Notes under the pieces: model-generated | Databases searched by the model: none | Told to the model about the DNA's origin: nothing | Seen by the model: the letters and a program-made list of their open reading frames with translations, nothing else | Translations under genes and position numbers: made by a program | Source: Sanderia malayensis | Taxonomy: Eukaryota; Cnidaria; Scyphozoa; Semaeostomeae; Pelagiidae | DNA length: 64,000 bases | NCBI GenBank assembly: GCA_013076295.1 | Contig: RQOL01000871.1 | Coordinates: forward strand, 62,001 to 126,000 | Direction of reading: 5' to 3' | Shown here: one piece after another, positions 61,401 to 64,000 of the stretch | Numbering within the stretch: position 1 is the stretch's first letter | Layout of the letters: each line of letters starts with the position of its first letter

Positions 61401-63168
61401 GAAGAAGGTGGAACAATTCTATGTGGAGAAGGCAAGGATGAACTTCCAGATCTCCCTGATGCTAATAAGCAAGTAGGTTGTCTTTACAACGTTATGTAGT
61501 TAGCTTTCGCTCCAGGGGCACATTCTTGTTGCAGCTAATTCAACATATGCGGATGCACAATCTGTGCCAGCAACTCTCGCTCAATTTTAATTTAGTTAAC
61601 ATGACTTTCTTTACCACATAGCTAATGGTGATACGCTATATTTAATCACTGAACTCTATATTATTTTTTGTTCTTATAGGTTATACTTTATATTGTGGCT
61701 TTCATTATACTTTTTCCCGGCAATAAGTACTAGCACTTTAAAACATGTCATGGAACAACTGTTTGGAGTTCAAGTAGATTGATGTGTGCAATATTATGTT
61801 TTAGGGGTATTTTATGCTGCCTACAGCTGTTATGGGTCTAGCGGATGATGCTAGATGCATGCAGGAAGAAGTATTTGGTAACGCTTCAAGCACACCTTTT
61901 TATAAGATGCCTAGCTTGAGGTCTAGTTCCTAAATGTCCCTATTCTTGAACCCCTTTTGGATCGGCATATACCAAGTGCCGGTTCCTTATTTTTAGCTGC
62001 CCATTTAGTGCCCGGCGTAAGAAAAACATTGAAAAGGGTGAATTCCAGTGTCCACACATGACTGGATACCGTTGACCAGATACAAGACACAATTTCTGAG
62101 ATTTGACTGCAAGTGAATGGAATTGACTTCCTTATTTTTAGTTGTTTGCATTGATAAATGTGTTCAAAGTTGAAAAATTTGAGCACATTGATCACATTGG
62201 TCGTGGCTTATCAAAATGTCCATTATTATCTTTCGGTCATCACATCGATTCGAAGTCATCTAGCCATAACAGTTGGCATTTTTTCAAATTTTTGTATTCA
62301 GTTTTGGGTGAAAATTTAATCTCCTTATTGCCAAACTGTTAATTAATTTGATTGTTATTATTTCATGTTACTCCCATTTTTTATATTTTAGGCCCTTTTG
62401 TTTGTATAACACAATTTGATACAGAAGAAGAGGTGAAGTTTAATTGAATAAAATTGGAAATTTTAGTTGTTACCACTTGTTACTCATTTTCGCATATTTG
62501 TTTTTGCCATATTTTGCTTATGCTTGCTTAAGTTATTGGTGGAAATACTGCAGCCTTCCATCCCACTATGTGCGCTTTGATTAAAATGGGGAAGTACTTT
62601 ATTTCGCTCAACTTAATTTTAATTTCATTTTAACTCTTGGTTTTATAGGTAATTAAAAGAGTTAACAATGTCACATATGGACTTTGCTCCACGCTTTGGA
62701 CTGAAAGTGGACAAAGAATTCACCGTGTTGCTCCTCAACTTGAGGTGAGGGTGGCCTTGTTTTATCTTTATTACTTTAAGGGAAGAAACAATTTTGATTT
62801 CTCAATATGGGGCTCCACCCATCTATGCATAAACGAATTTTCTTCTTTTATGGGGAAGCTCTTAAGCTATCAATTGTCTGGAGTTGATAAGGCCATTCGC
62901 AGGCTATTCGATTCTGTGCTTTTCACTAGGGGTGGCAGTAGTTCAGGTTTGTCTCTGCTTGGTTGACATGAGCGGATATAAAACACGTCTACTATATTTT
63001 CTTCCTTGTTCACAGGTTGGCACAATATGGTGCAATTGTTGGCTCGTGCGTGATTTGAATATGCCATTCGGTGGCTTCAAACAATCTGGTATTGGACGAG
63101 AAGGCTTCAAAGATTCACTCGAATTCTACACAGAAGTTAAAACCATTTGTGTGAAAACTTCATACTAG
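55478..63168 (+). CDS. ALDH8A1: 2-aminomuconic semialdehyde dehydrogenase (ALDH8A1), 12 exons
   Basis: Exons: 55,478-55,638; 56,536-56,736; 57,192-57,403; 57,651-57,817; 58,253-58,323; 59,016-59,120; 59,218-59,290; 61,374-61,472; 61,805-61,877; 62,392-62,432; 62,649-62,744; 63,016-63,168. The product is 483 aa; the human enzyme is 487. Motifs in order: ENFMNGKFIPA start, ESKDQGKP, TPWNLPLY (Asn149), ICKPSELTSVTAWML, FTGSTGVG (Rossmann turn), KKLSLELGGKN (general-base Glu247), SSFANQGEICLCTSRIYVH (catalytic Cys281), GYFMLPT, EEVFGPF, and FGGFKQSGIGREGFKDS near the end. The C-terminus is KTSY, with no clear targeting signal, so a cytosolic enzyme is likely. The family oxidises 2-aminomuconate semialdehyde with NAD+ in the kynurenine branch of tryptophan breakdown. 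ATG 55,478 fits the length of the family. All catalytic residues are present. Confidence 0.95.
56115..56245. repeat. Dispersed repeat with GCACCCGGGTGC palindrome
   Basis: Begins CCGTATTTCCTCTATTAAGC, contains a GCACCCGGGTGC palindrome and a G-run of about 12 bases near 56,203-56,215. It lies in ALDH8A1 intron 1. It shares its start with the tandem repeat at 47,976. Confidence 0.6.
59291..61373. other. Long ALDH8A1 intron 7
   Basis: This 2.1 kb intron is the longest in the gene. It contains several short frames on both strands (60,692-61,034 is the most open) but none resembles a known protein. It may hold an old insertion; no terminal repeats were seen. Confidence 0.4.
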
Positions 63169-64000
63169 CTACATGTTGTACTATTGTACATTTGCAATGC
63201 TCGGGGATTGTGGACCTCTATTATATCTTATCGTATAACGATTGTGAAAATAAGCAATGTGTGCGGTTCCTGGATATGTTTCCACGTCTGACTAGTATAA
63301 CCCAGCCCCTTACAAGTGGCTTTGTTTTCTTTAGCACCAATACTCCGTTGGTGGAGACTGTATAACTTATTATTACGAGCTCGTTGGCTGATGCTGATGG
63401 AAAGTTCTTTGTATGATGAAAACTATTTGAGTGATTTCGCTTGATTGGAATTTTCTCAATTTGCGGTGTCGTTCGAAGCTCGTTCTCGCACTTCTTTGAT
63501 GCACATTTTGAAACTAGAGTATGTACATGCATCACAAGATATTCATGTGACAAGAAAGGCATAAAGTTCAATACCAGGTTAAAGGGCTTATGCAGCCTAA
63601 AATGACATGTCGATTTTTTTACGGAAATGAAAAGAAAAAGATCTGAGTATCACTATGAACCTATTTTGAGTGTTTTCTGACGAGTATAAGTATGTTTTTT
63701 GCAAGCTCAAACACACCCAGGTCTGTTGAAGAGCTGGGACGTCAGTTTGATGACACGCGAATCATTTTTTATAGGGGTCAGTATGGGAAAATTTGACCGC
63801 GCGCCACAGTTTTTTTAATTACTCGACTTAGGCGACACCGATTTGAATTATCTCACCTGTGACTAAAAGCGCGATATTTTCCTCACATTATGAGCCAATT
63901 TTCATTGTTTTCAATAAAACACAGAAATTTTGACAAATTTTGAAAGAAATAAAATGTTCATGATTTTGGTGAAATGTGACGTCAGAATGAACCGAGCTAT
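63169..64000. other. ALDH8A1 3' flank
   Basis: No coding frame was recognised. An AATAAA at 63,913-63,918 is rather far from the stop to be assigned with confidence. The last 300 bases contain several TGACGTCA-like pieces (GACGTCAG near 63,730 and 63,980) but no array. Confidence 0.35.

Overview
This is eukaryotic, animal DNA. It is AT-rich, with GT-AG introns of about 60 to 2,100 bases and long intergenic spaces full of decayed transposable elements. The host genes (a voltage-gated calcium channel, a salt-inducible kinase with PKA sites, a SEL1L3 homologue and a kynurenine-pathway aldehyde dehydrogenase) are metazoan. Intron-rich genes mixed with BEL/Pao, Ty3/gypsy, hAT, MULE-like and LINE relics suggest an invertebrate, perhaps an early-branching one such as a cnidarian or sponge. 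That placement is inference; nothing here fixes the phylum.

Layout. 0-22.5 kb is an accessory region with no intact host gene that I can recognise. It holds a minus-strand gypsy gag relic, a SANT/Myb-like accessory gene relic (minus), a hAT transposase relic (plus), a solo LTR, a complete but broken Ty3/gypsy element (10,116-15,297), a BTB-like fragment (minus), a MULE-like SWIM-domain gene relic (plus), a minisatellite and the 5' part of a LINE with PHD-like fingers (minus).

22.6-63.2 kb carries four host genes, all on the plus strand. These are a SEL1L3-like gene (22 coding exons, 961 aa), a four-domain voltage-gated calcium channel alpha-1 gene starting about 400 bases downstream (9 exons, 1,624 aa), a salt-inducible kinase gene (9 exons, 761 aa) and ALDH8A1 (12 exons, 483 aa). 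For each, I assembled exons from open reading and splice sites; the exon phases agree and the summed lengths are whole codons.

Between the channel and the kinase, 38.9-48.7 kb is an insertion hotspot. It has a young BEL/Pao retrotransposon with two identical 217-base LTRs and a 5-base target duplication, then an older BEL/Pao relic, a pentanucleotide array, a perfect 59-base foldback and several short dispersed repeats.

The most interesting biology is the calcium channel. It has the backbone and C-terminus of a high-voltage-activated channel, but its four pore-loop filter residues read E-E-D-D, the T-type pattern. No beta-subunit interaction motif is recognisable and the IQ motif is degenerate. 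The kinase also carries Ser where the family has the LKB1-phosphorylated T-loop Thr. The four host genes do not form an obvious pathway.
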